Position numbers and translations under genes: made by a program. The notes beneath the pieces were generated by a model, which had not been told where the DNA came from, did no database searches, and saw only the letters and a program-made list of their open reading frames with translations. A DNA stretch of 13,131 nt from an uncultured Mycoplasmatota bacterium. Lineage in GTDB: Bacteria > Bacillota_I > Bacilli_A > RF39 > UBA660. The stretch covers positions 1 to 13,131 of the forward strand of contig CALEBF010000001.1 of NCBI GenBank assembly GCA_937944975.1, in the 5' to 3' direction. Shown in pieces: positions 7,058 through 12,787 of this stretch; position 1 is the stretch's first letter, and each line of letters starts with the position of its first letter.

Positions 7058-7578
7058 TCTTCCATCTCCTGATGTTTTAAAACAAATTCTTCTAATTTTT
7101 CGTAAGATGTAATTTGATTGTTAGTATTATATACATCCACGATCTTTCCATTCTCAAACACAAGTAAATTTGGTACGTATCCTAAACTGATGTTTTTTTG
7201 CTTCAATTCTTCAGATAAAAATTGATCTGCTAAAGATTGGAAAAATTGATTGTTTGTAATTTTATCTCGATCGAGTACGACAATCGTATCGTTTAACTCG
7301 TGTTTTAAAATTAATCTCTTTAGTTCTTTCTCAAAATCCATGTTTGGTTCCGCCGCAAAAGAAGTAACATAAATAGTAATATTTCCATTGTCTAAAATAT
7401 AATTTGATACCTCATCCATATTGATCTCTGATATCATTTCCACAATTGGCGATGTTTCTACACGGTACTCCTCCGTTGTACGATACCAGCTAGCACAATA
7501 CCACACAAGAAAAACAGAAACAACGCAGACAAACCCAAAGATGACATAGTTTTTCATCTCTATCTTTTCTTTCTTCAT
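7054..7578 (-). CDS. Membrane-anchored thioredoxin-like protein lacking the CXXC motif
   Basis: The 174-residue product has one N-terminal membrane segment (about 9-30) and an extracytoplasmic domain (about 45-174) with the thioredoxin order. ITIYVTSFAAEP (67-78) is the strand and turn where CXXC normally lies, followed by a helix (80-93), IVVLDRD (99-105), a helix (108-126), and GYVPNLLVFENGKIVDVYN (133-151) with the cis-proline P136 kept. No cysteine is present in the domain (C18 and C28 are in the membrane segment), so it cannot do disulfide chemistry. It resembles the bacteriocin-transport-accessory type of thioredoxin relatives, but the function is unknown. GGAGG at 7586-7590 supports this start. 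It is the first gene of a two-gene operon with trmL and is preceded by a good promoter. Confidence 0.82.
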   Translation of the reverse strand: MKKEKIEMKNYVIFGFVCVVSVFLVWYCASWYRTTEEYRVETSPIVEMISEINMDEVSNYILDNGNITIYVTSFAAEPNMDFEKELKRLILKHELNDTIVVLDRDKITNNQFFQSLADQFLSEELKQKNISLGYVPNLLVFENGKIVDVYNTNNQITSYEKLEEFVLKHQEMEE

Positions 7579-7601
7579 ATCATCGCCTCCACTCTGTCTT
7601 C

Positions 7602-7630
7602 ATTTTACCATAAGTTGGTATCTTTTTCAA
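7602..7630 (-). promoter_or_regulatory. Promoter of the thioredoxin-like/trmL operon
   Basis: On the minus strand TTGAAA (7625-7630), a 17-base spacer and TAAAAT (7602-7607) form a sigma-A type promoter. TGG directly before the -10 adds an extended element. It is one of the best promoter matches in the window. Confidence 0.75.
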
Positions 7631-7675
7631 TTTCCTTTTCACAACTTTTATTCTACAAAATGACAATATTTTCTC

Positions 7676-7702
7676 AAAAAAAGATGCTTGTTAAAAAGCA
7701 TC
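7676..7702 (-). terminator. Strong terminator of the AAA+ operon, overlapping its stop codon
   Basis: GATGCTT (7683-7689) pairs with AAGCATC (7696-7702) around six bases. Seven Ts follow on the minus strand (A-run 7676-7682). The last codons and stop (7691-7693) of the AAA+ gene lie within the hairpin. Confidence 0.88.
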
Positions 7703-8788
7703 CACTGATCCTTGTATTTCTTCTAATGTAACATCTGGCAACACGATATTTTCTTCTGCACATAATTTAGCAAATTTTTGTTTAAAAAGTGCTAATTCCT
7801 TCACGATACTGTCAGGATAGATTCGTTTACTTGTTTTAATAGCATTATAAACATCCTCGATCGTCACTTCTTTTTTATTGTGAAATAATGCCTGCGAAAA
7901 AGCTTGCGTCAAAACAGAAAGCGAGACATCTGGATACATCGCAGATAACCCATATACACGTTTATATTCGGATGTCGCGCTTACGATGGATTCCATTAAT
8001 AGCTCACATACATAATCGTTATATTTAAACGATATTCCTGTCTGTTTTGATATTTTAGGTAAAGTTCCCATCAAAATCTTTACCGTCGTTGCCTCATCAG
8101 GCTCCGCAATATCAATACGTTCAAATCGTCTTAGAAAGGCACGATCCCTTACGATATAAGTATCGTATTCTATCGTCGTCGTTGCTCCAATTGCTTTAAT
8201 TTCTCCACGATCTAGTCCAGCCTTTAACATGTTTGCCAAATCCATAGACTCCGCTTGGCCCCCAATCAAGGTATGAATCTCATCGATAAAGACGATCGTT
8301 TTCGTTGCATGTTTTAACTCATCAACCAAAATATTCATAATGAGCTCTTCTTTTCCGTTAATTAAAATCTTTCCCACTAAAGAAGTCGAATTCAATTTGA
8401 TAATACGATATCCTTTTAGAGCATCTGGAACTTGATCTCTCTCTATTAAATAGGCAAGTCCCTCTACTATAGCTGTCTTTCCAATACCAGGTTTTCCAAC
8501 CAAAAGCGCTGATTTTTCTGGAGTCAGCAATATGATAATCATCCGCTTTATTTCTTCTTCTCGTGCGATAGCAGGATTTGTAATATATTTTTTAGCTGTC
8601 AAATCTTCGCCATAACGATCCAAAACACTAAATGTTAATGGTGTCTGTTTCGGACTTTCGACCACATTTTCTTGCGGAGTTTCAGGTACCACAATTGGTT
8701 GCACATCCACCGGTGTCACATTGGAAACTGGTTCACCACGATATTTTCCTGTTCCCATTGGATCAAATATATCCTGATTTCCGTTCAT
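7691..8788 (-). CDS. Stand-alone AAA+ ATPase resembling the ClpA/ClpB/ClpC D1 domain
   Basis: The 365-residue product has an unstructured N-terminal tail (1-50), one AAA+ module (about 55-335) and a short C-terminal extension. Walker A is GKPGIGKT (98-105), Walker B IVFIDEIHTL (165-174), and sensor 1 GATTTIEYD (201-209); RDRAFLRRFERI (214-225) holds the arginine fingers. ANMLKAGLDRGEIKAIGATT (185-204) is the signature of the ClpA/ClpB first ring. The Clp N-domain, the second AAA+ domain and any ClpP-binding loop are absent. The pore-loop position reads STSLVGKILINGKEE (134-148), without the aromatic residue of KYRGEFEERL, so threading activity is doubtful; curiously GKYRGE occurs in the N-terminal tail (14-19). 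It follows the CSHC lipoprotein gene by 10 bases, and its AAGGAGGG site overlaps that stop codon. It could be a remodelling or scaffold ATPase; the target is unknown. Confidence 0.9.
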   Translation of the reverse strand: MNGNQDIFDPMGTGKYRGEPVSNVTPVDVQPIVVPETPQENVVESPKQTPLTFSVLDRYGEDLTAKKYITNPAIAREEEIKRMIIILLTPEKSALLVGKPGIGKTAIVEGLAYLIERDQVPDALKGYRIIKLNSTSLVGKILINGKEELIMNILVDELKHATKTIVFIDEIHTLIGGQAESMDLANMLKAGLDRGEIKAIGATTTIEYDTYIVRDRAFLRRFERIDIAEPDEATTVKILMGTLPKISKQTGISFKYNDYVCELLMESIVSATSEYKRVYGLSAMYPDVSLSVLTQAFSQALFHNKKEVTIEDVYNAIKTSKRIYPDSIVKELALFKQKFAKLCAEENIVLPDVTLEEIQGSVDAF

Positions 8789-8798
8789 AAATCCCTCC

Positions 8799-9215
8799 TT
8801 ATTCTATGTATCCCATTTTTCGCATTTTAGACTCAATCACTTCGATATCTTTATCTCCCTCAATTCGATTGGACATCGCTGTTTCTTTCCCATCTTCAAA
8901 GAAAATAGTTGTCGGTGTTCCGGTAAAATTCATTCGTTGTATAAATTTTTTGTAATCATCCTCGTTTAATTTTGATATATCAATATAGAACACCTGAACT
9001 TGATGTAACTTAATTACCGTTTCCATTTTCGGCTTAAAGCTGGCACAATGACTACAATTCGCAGAGCCAATAGTCAAGATAAAGCTATCTTTTTGATCTA
9101 GTTTCTCATATACCTCATCTAATGAAATTGTTGTATAAGTGGATAGTTTAGAAGAACACCCAGCAAACAACATCATAAGGCAAGAACATAGAACAATAAT
9201 ACATAATTTCTTCAT
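8799..9215 (-). CDS. Thioredoxin-like lipoprotein with CSHC active site
   Basis: The 138-residue product starts with a lipoprotein signal peptide ending in FAGC, with C20 the likely lipidated residue, so it is placed on the outer face of the membrane. The mature part is a compact thioredoxin fold: FILTIGSANCSHCASFKP (45-62) with the dithiol C54/C57, YIDISKLNEDD (77-87), and FTGTPTTIFFEDGK (97-110) with cis-proline P101. It should act as an extracytoplasmic thiol-disulfide exchange protein or peptide-binding relative (bacteriocin-transport-accessory type); the direction of exchange cannot be read from the sequence. The ATG at 9215 is chosen over the in-frame GTG at 9224 because AGGTGG overlaps that GTG. 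It is the first gene of an operon with the AAA+ ATPase. Confidence 0.9.
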   Translation of the reverse strand: MKKLCIIVLCSCLMMLFAGCSSKLSTYTTISLDEVYEKLDQKDSFILTIGSANCSHCASFKPKMETVIKLHQVQVFYIDISKLNEDDYKKFIQRMNFTGTPTTIFFEDGKETAMSNRIEGDKDIEVIESKMRKMGYIE

Positions 9216-9220
9216 ATCTA

Positions 9221-9241
9221 CCACCTACTTTTCTTATTATA
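9221..9241 (-). promoter_or_regulatory. Promoter -10 and ribosome binding site of the lipoprotein/AAA+ operon
   Basis: On the minus strand TATAAT (9236-9241) is followed by AGGTGG (9221-9226), five bases before the ATG at 9215. The -35 region is only a T-run. The ribosome binding site covers the alternative GTG start at 9222-9224, which is why the shorter start is preferred. Confidence 0.55.
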
Positions 9242-9256
9242 TACCAAAGCTTGACA

Positions 9257-9290
9257 AAAAAAAAGAGATTTACTATATTTTCTCTTTTTT
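9257..9290 (-). terminator. Terminator of the LysM gene
   Basis: AAAAAAGAGA (9259-9268) pairs with TCTCTTTTTT (9281-9290) around a 12-base loop that contains the stop codon (9273-9275). A run of nine Ts is present on the minus strand. The stem is A/T-rich and so is of moderate strength. Confidence 0.6.
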
Positions 9291-9728
9291 ATAAATCATC
9301 AACTGTTCCGGCATTAAATAGACTGTCTTATTTTGCTCTACTAGTACTTTTGGCGTCGTTTGAAAATAACTTGCTACCTTTGTTAAAGTATCGGTGTCTT
9401 CAGTGATATAAAATTCTGTATTTTCTTTCGGCACGACAAGCACCTGATCGACATATAAATAGTCATCGTCATCTAGTCCATTTAACATAGCGAGCTGTGC
9501 GACTGTCACTTCATACTTTTGTGCCAGGCTATATAAGGTATCTCCTTTTTTTACTACATATCTAGAAAATGTCGATGGTTCTCTTGGAACGATGATTCTC
9601 TCCCCTTCTCTCACTACATAATCATTTGAAAACCCATTTAATTCTCGTAACAAATTCGCTGTTACATCAAAGTTTTTAGCGATTTGCTCCAAAGTTTCCG
9701 ATTTTTGTACTTGATAGATTCGATACAT
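9273..9728 (-). CDS. Protein of three LysM domains without an export signal
   Basis: The 151-residue product is almost wholly LysM repeats. Domain 1 spans about 4-48 (YQVQKSETLEQIAKNFDV, then ERIIVP). Domain 2 spans about 56-100 (YVVKKGDTLYSLAQKYEV, MLNGLDD, VLVVP). Domain 3, degenerate, spans about 106-146 (FYITEDTDTLTKVASYFQ, then EQLMIY). LysM domains bind GlcNAc-containing glycans, mostly peptidoglycan or spore cortex. Here there is no signal peptide, no membrane segment and no catalytic domain, so the protein either acts inside the cell (as LysM coat proteins such as SafA/SpoVID do in the mother cell of sporulating species) or leaves by a non-classical route. The start is supported by AGGGGGG five bases upstream. 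It stands alone between two terminators. Confidence 0.88.
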   Translation of the reverse strand: MYRIYQVQKSETLEQIAKNFDVTANLLRELNGFSNDYVVREGERIIVPREPSTFSRYVVKKGDTLYSLAQKYEVTVAQLAMLNGLDDDDYLYVDQVLVVPKENTEFYITEDTDTLTKVASYFQTTPKVLVEQNKTVYLMPEQLMIYKKEKI

Positions 9729-9761
9729 GATATCCCCCCTATTTTACAATATGTAATCATT

Positions 9762-9788
9762 AAAAAAAGGAAACTAAATTTCCTTTTT
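9762..9788 (-). terminator. Terminator of the 9790-11061 gene
   Basis: AAAAAGGAAA (9764-9773) pairs perfectly with TTTCCTTTTT (9779-9788) around five bases. Seven Ts follow on the minus strand (9762-9768). It begins two bases past the stop codon and lies in the short gap upstream of the LysM gene. Confidence 0.82.
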
Positions 9789-9789
9789 A

Positions 9790-11061
9790 TTATTCATATA
9801 TACCATACAAAATTGTCGAATTAAATTCAAACTCCGTATTTGTCAAGACTGTTTGAACTCCTGAAATTTCACAGAACTTTTGAACATCATTATGATTCAT
9901 AAAATAAACATCGTCCCCGACATAATAAATCTGAGAAAGGGATGTGGTCGTAAATACATATGTCTTAATCTTGCTGTTTTGAACAGGTGCGCGATACACT
10001 TTATACGCATCTCCAACGTTTTGAAAGTAATAATAATATCCTGTCACTGTTCCACCAACTCGAATCACTTTATCATAATTAGAACTTTTTTCAGTAACCT
10101 CTGGATATGTTTCAAAATAAATATCGGTGGTTGCTATATCGTACATTTCCTTTTGACTCCATTTTGTACCATCGTAATATTGAATCTTCAAATCTACATT
10201 TCCAACCTCATAAACTGTTTTATCCGTTATATTTACTTCATACTGTTTTTGATTGCTTCGGTCATATAAATAAACCGAATCTTCTACAATTCCTTGAACA
10301 TAGGAGTCTTTCGAAATCATATATTTAGATTCGATGACTTCCTTTTTATTTTTTGCTAGATCCACCAGATAAAAACGATCTATCTCAAATGGCTGTTCAT
10401 AATCAGCAATCAAATAATACTTCCCGATCATCGCTTTGATCTTTTGATCATAAACATCACTTTTAAAAACATCTTGTGTTTCTTTCTTACCATCCGCATT
10501 TATCATCGTAATACCACGATAATCGCTTACTGCGATCGCTTTATCATCTGGTAAAGCCTGCGTATAAATTTTAGAAGTCCCCGCTTTCACTGCACTTTCC
10601 TTTTTTAGATATGTGCGATATGCTTCTTGTAACAATTTCAAATTTGATACGTACTCATCTAACTTTTCATATTTTCCCTGAATTTCGTGATAATATATTT
10701 GATTCTCCTGTTCTTTACAGATCATATCTGTAACAATTTTATTTTCTTTCAAAACAGGTAGAATACATCGAACTTGATCATCGTGATATTCATGTATTGC
10801 TTGAATTAGATTTTGTTGATGGCCAAAAGATTCATATGTTTGAAAGATAAAATGTTCGTCGTTAACTTTAATATCAAAGTAATAAGCATTCCTATTATTC
10901 TTTTTTCGTTTTGTATAATTTTCTGTAATCTTATACGTAGTCTCTTTTTCAGAAAGCGTATAAGTAATCAATTGCCCACCTTGATAATGTTTTACAATCG
11001 TTTGAATTCCAAAAAAAGCAATCCAAACAACGATAAATTCTAATACTAACTTTTTCATCAT
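9790..11061 (-). CDS. Membrane-anchored exported protein of unknown function
   Basis: I do not recognise this 423-residue protein. It begins with MMKK and one hydrophobic segment (about 5-23) without a lipobox, so it is either anchored by its N terminus or secreted. The outer part has an N-terminal beta-rich region (30-125) holding two cysteines (C99, C115) that could form a disulfide, a helical stretch (130-160), and a long Tyr- and Asp-rich beta region (165-423). That last region shows repeated strand pairs such as YYLIADYEQPFEIDRFYLVD (215-234), DSVYLYDRSNQKQYEVNI (261-278) and QIYYVGDDVYFMNHND (377-392), which look like beta-propeller blades. No catalytic motif is seen. The second Met (11058) is better spaced from GGTGG and may be the true start. 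It is monocistronic, with its own promoter and terminator. Confidence 0.78.
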   Translation of the reverse strand: MMKKLVLEFIVVWIAFFGIQTIVKHYQGGQLITYTLSEKETTYKITENYTKRKKNNRNAYYFDIKVNDEHFIFQTYESFGHQQNLIQAIHEYHDDQVRCILPVLKENKIVTDMICKEQENQIYYHEIQGKYEKLDEYVSNLKLLQEAYRTYLKKESAVKAGTSKIYTQALPDDKAIAVSDYRGITMINADGKKETQDVFKSDVYDQKIKAMIGKYYLIADYEQPFEIDRFYLVDLAKNKKEVIESKYMISKDSYVQGIVEDSVYLYDRSNQKQYEVNITDKTVYEVGNVDLKIQYYDGTKWSQKEMYDIATTDIYFETYPEVTEKSSNYDKVIRVGGTVTGYYYYFQNVGDAYKVYRAPVQNSKIKTYVFTTTSLSQIYYVGDDVYFMNHNDVQKFCEISGVQTVLTNTEFEFNSTILYGIYE

Positions 11062-11084
11062 ACCACCAACATCCTATAAGTATT

Positions 11085-11113
11085 AGTATATCGTTTTTCA
11101 TCTCAGTTTACAA
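11085..11113 (-). promoter_or_regulatory. Promoter of the 9790-11061 gene
   Basis: On the minus strand TTGTAA (11108-11113), a 17-base spacer and TATACT (11085-11090) form a plausible sigma-A promoter 24 bases upstream of the gene. No terminator is visible after the nuclease gene, so some read-through into this gene is possible. Confidence 0.55.
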
Positions 11114-11131
11114 GCGATGGTAAAAAGTTTC

Positions 11132-11866
11132 TTAATGGACTTCTGAAAGCAGTTGACTCTCTCCTGTTTGATAATCTATTTCGATTCCCTCTTGGACATT
11201 ATAAACATAGACATTAAAGCAAACACCTTCTCCGTTGTCTTCGACTGATTTAGCTTCTATTTGAACTCCACTCGCTAGTAAATTACGGTCTTCATAGACA
11301 GGAGTGACTCGATACAAAACATGATTTCCCGTCTTTTCAATGTATTCTGCCACTTGATTTTCAAAAGGCAACATTCCCTCTGTATTCATAGATCTTGTAC
11401 AAGTAATCAAATTCTTCTCGTTTGCATTTTCTCCCGTTAATTGATATCCGATCAAATGGCAACGATTATAAAGGTATTTTCCATCTACAATATCATACTT
11501 TACAGTGTGCCATCCTGTTGGCTTAATCATCCCAATAGAGCCTCTTTCTTCTGTTGGCATCAAATCTTTTCCAATATTAGCAAAGGCGATTCCACTTCTT
11601 CCTAATACATCTTGATCACTATATGATTCGAATGACGTCGTCATCATATCTTCTTCACTAAAATCAGGTTGATTCTCATTGATCACAACATAGGCATCTC
11701 CACTATAGTTAGGTATAGAACTCATATTATAGGAAGCGACAGGTTGAAACGATTGAATCCAGCTAATCACGTCCTCTTGATAATACCCGATCCCTCCAAT
11801 TCCACATAACAAAATACCAATTAGAGTTATTTGCAATTTTTTACGATGCTTCTTTTTCATGTTCAT
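11132..11866 (-). CDS. DNA/RNA non-specific endonuclease, membrane-anchored or secreted
   Basis: This is a beta-beta-alpha-metal nuclease of the DNA/RNA non-specific endonuclease family, related to the EndA-type enzymes of Gram-positive bacteria, which cut nucleic acid outside the cell. The 244-residue product has a basic N terminus, a membrane segment or signal peptide (about 11-28) and the nuclease domain (about 50-232). PTGWHTVKYD (116-125), YNRCHLIGYQLTGENANEKN (133-152) and LITCTRSMNTEGMLPFE (153-169) are the core. H137 is the probable general base, in NRCH where many relatives have DRGH, and N149 or N152 probably holds the metal. Roles in the family include DNA uptake, nutrient scavenging and escape from DNA traps; which applies here is not shown, and no competence genes are nearby. 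A near-consensus promoter lies just upstream. GAGGG precedes the first Met; Met3 (11860) is an alternative start. Confidence 0.88.
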   Translation of the reverse strand: MNMKKKHRKKLQITLIGILLCGIGGIGYYQEDVISWIQSFQPVASYNMSSIPNYSGDAYVVINENQPDFSEEDMMTTSFESYSDQDVLGRSGIAFANIGKDLMPTEERGSIGMIKPTGWHTVKYDIVDGKYLYNRCHLIGYQLTGENANEKNLITCTRSMNTEGMLPFENQVAEYIEKTGNHVLYRVTPVYEDRNLLASGVQIEAKSVEDNGEGVCFNVYVYNVQEGIEIDYQTGESQLLSEVH

Positions 11867-11893
11867 CTTCCCTCTATTCTTTTAATCAATGCA

Positions 11894-11922
11894 ATTTTAA
11901 ATCTTTTTTACAGCGATGTCAA
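11894..11922 (-). promoter_or_regulatory. Strong sigma-A type promoter of the nuclease gene
   Basis: On the minus strand a perfect TTGACA (11917-11922), a 17-base spacer and TAAAAT (11894-11899) lie just upstream of the nuclease gene. The start would be near 11887, giving a leader of about 20 bases. It is the closest match to consensus in the window. Confidence 0.8.
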
Positions 11923-11939
11923 TCGTCAAAAAAAAACAG

Positions 11940-12133
11940 TTATTTTCTTTTTTGATAACCATTTTTTTCTTGTGTCTTTGATAAGTATGATTGCAACGCT
12001 TCCAAATAAATTTCGTCAGCATCAAATTGATCCAAATCATCATAACTTGTTGTGTAATCCGAATCATTATTTTGTAAGTTATTATGATCACTCACATCCA
12101 ATACAGTGTGTGGCTCGGATAACTCTTCGGACT
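11940..12133 (-). pseudogene. C-terminal end of an unrecognised acidic protein, cut by the contig junction
   Basis: About 64 codons of a minus-strand frame end in TAA at 11940-11942. The visible part is strongly acidic (TSYDDLDQFDADEIYLEAL near the middle) with a Lys-rich end (KTQEKNGYQKRK). Base composition and A/T-rich codons agree with the genes to its left. The frame stays open through the junction to 12443, but there it is merely antisense to fmt, so the true N-terminal part is missing. It would be the neighbour upstream of the nuclease gene. The family is not recognised. That this is a real gene end is inferred from its position and composition. Confidence 0.5.
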
Positions 12134-12140
12134 GGTGCAT
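12110..12140. other. Probable chimeric junction between two genomes
   Basis: Recognisable Fmt sequence begins abruptly at about 12134 (GASPIQWAVIDG). Just before it, the conserved Fmt residues (the tyrosine-arginine-glycine of the usual LPKYRGA) are absent and the plus frame has no Fmt similarity. To the left lies the minus-strand tail of another gene. Codon and base use change at the same place. Confidence 0.8.
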
Positions 12141-12736
12141 CGCCGATACAGTGGGCAGTAATTGACGGTTGTGAGTATTCCGGCGTAACAACAATGATGA
12201 TGAATGAAGGAATTGATACCGGTGATATTCTTCTTGTTGAAAAAGTAAAGCTTGATAGTAAAGAGACAGGAGGAAGCCTTTTTGATAAGTTAAGCGGTGT
12301 CGGTGCTGCTCTTCTGGTGAAAACTCTTGATGAACTTGAAAAAGGTACAGTAAAGCCTGTAAAGCAGAATGAAACTGAAGCAACTCATGTAAAAATGCTT
12401 GATAAATCATTTGGTAATATAGATTTTTCAATGGAGGCTGCAAGAATTGAGAGACTTATAAGAGGTCTTAATCCGTGGCCGAGTGCATTTACACATTTCA
12501 ATGGAAAATTGTTGAAAATATGGGATGCGGATGTTTGTGATGATGTTGTTTGTGAATCATGTGAATCTGTTGTGAACGGAATGATAACACATGTGGACAA
12601 CAATTCGTTTATTGTAAAATGTGGGGATAACTCGCTTAAAATCAATGAACTTCAGCTTGAAGGCAAGAAGAGAATGAAAACACAGGATTTTTTACGTGGA
12701 AATCATATTAATACAGGGGATATCCTTGGAAAATAA
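12134..12736 (+). CDS. fmt: Methionyl-tRNA formyltransferase, 3' fragment lacking the N-terminal third
   Basis: Fmt formylates methionyl-tRNA for translation initiation. The 200 codons match the second part of the family. GASPIQWAVIDG, then GVTTMMMNEGIDTGDILL with the catalytic aspartate (in IDTGD), end the catalytic domain. A linker with ETEATHVKMLDKSFGNIDF follows, then LNPWPSAFTHFNGKLLKIWDA and a C-terminal OB-like domain. The first ~115 residues, including the formyl-donor site and the catalytic Asn and His (N106 and H108 in E. coli), are missing, so the fragment cannot be active. The open frame continues leftward to 11831 only by chance, over antisense sequence. It is followed 51 bases later by the metallopeptidase gene, the order def-fmt-metallopeptidase that I associate with Lachnospiraceae. 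Codon use is less A/T-extreme than in the left part. Confidence 0.92.
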   Translation, partial: GASPIQWAVIDGCEYSGVTTMMMNEGIDTGDILLVEKVKLDSKETGGSLFDKLSGVGAALLVKTLDELEKGTVKPVKQNETEATHVKMLDKSFGNIDFSMEAARIERLIRGLNPWPSAFTHFNGKLLKIWDADVCDDVVCESCESVVNGMITHVDNNSFIVKCGDNSLKINELQLEGKKRMKTQDFLRGNHINTGDILGK

Positions 12737-12771
12737 ATGATTTTTGTGGATATATGTTAGTATTTGGATTT

Positions 12772-12778
12772 AAGGAGG
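12772..12778 (+). promoter_or_regulatory. Ribosome binding site of the metallopeptidase gene
   Basis: AAGGAGG, a full match to the anti-16S sequence, lies nine bases before the ATG at 12788. It fixes the start of a gene too incomplete to judge by length. Confidence 0.8.
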
Positions 12779-12787
12779 TAGCAGCTT

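Noticed and set aside
9880..10269. Plus-strand frame of 129 codons with hydrophobic stretches
   Set aside because: Antisense of the 9790-11061 gene, without a ribosome binding site or a terminator of its own.
11913..11926. Small inverted repeat CGAT-GTCA-ATCG as a terminator or operator
   Set aside because: The stem is only four base pairs and overlaps the -35 of the nuclease promoter; too weak to call either.
1..12133. A defence island, phage region or biosynthetic cluster built around the nuclease and AAA+ ATPase
   Set aside because: The two genes lie in separate operons with unrelated genes between them. The nuclease is of the exported scavenging type, and no integrase, transposase, repeats or toxin-antitoxin pair is seen.
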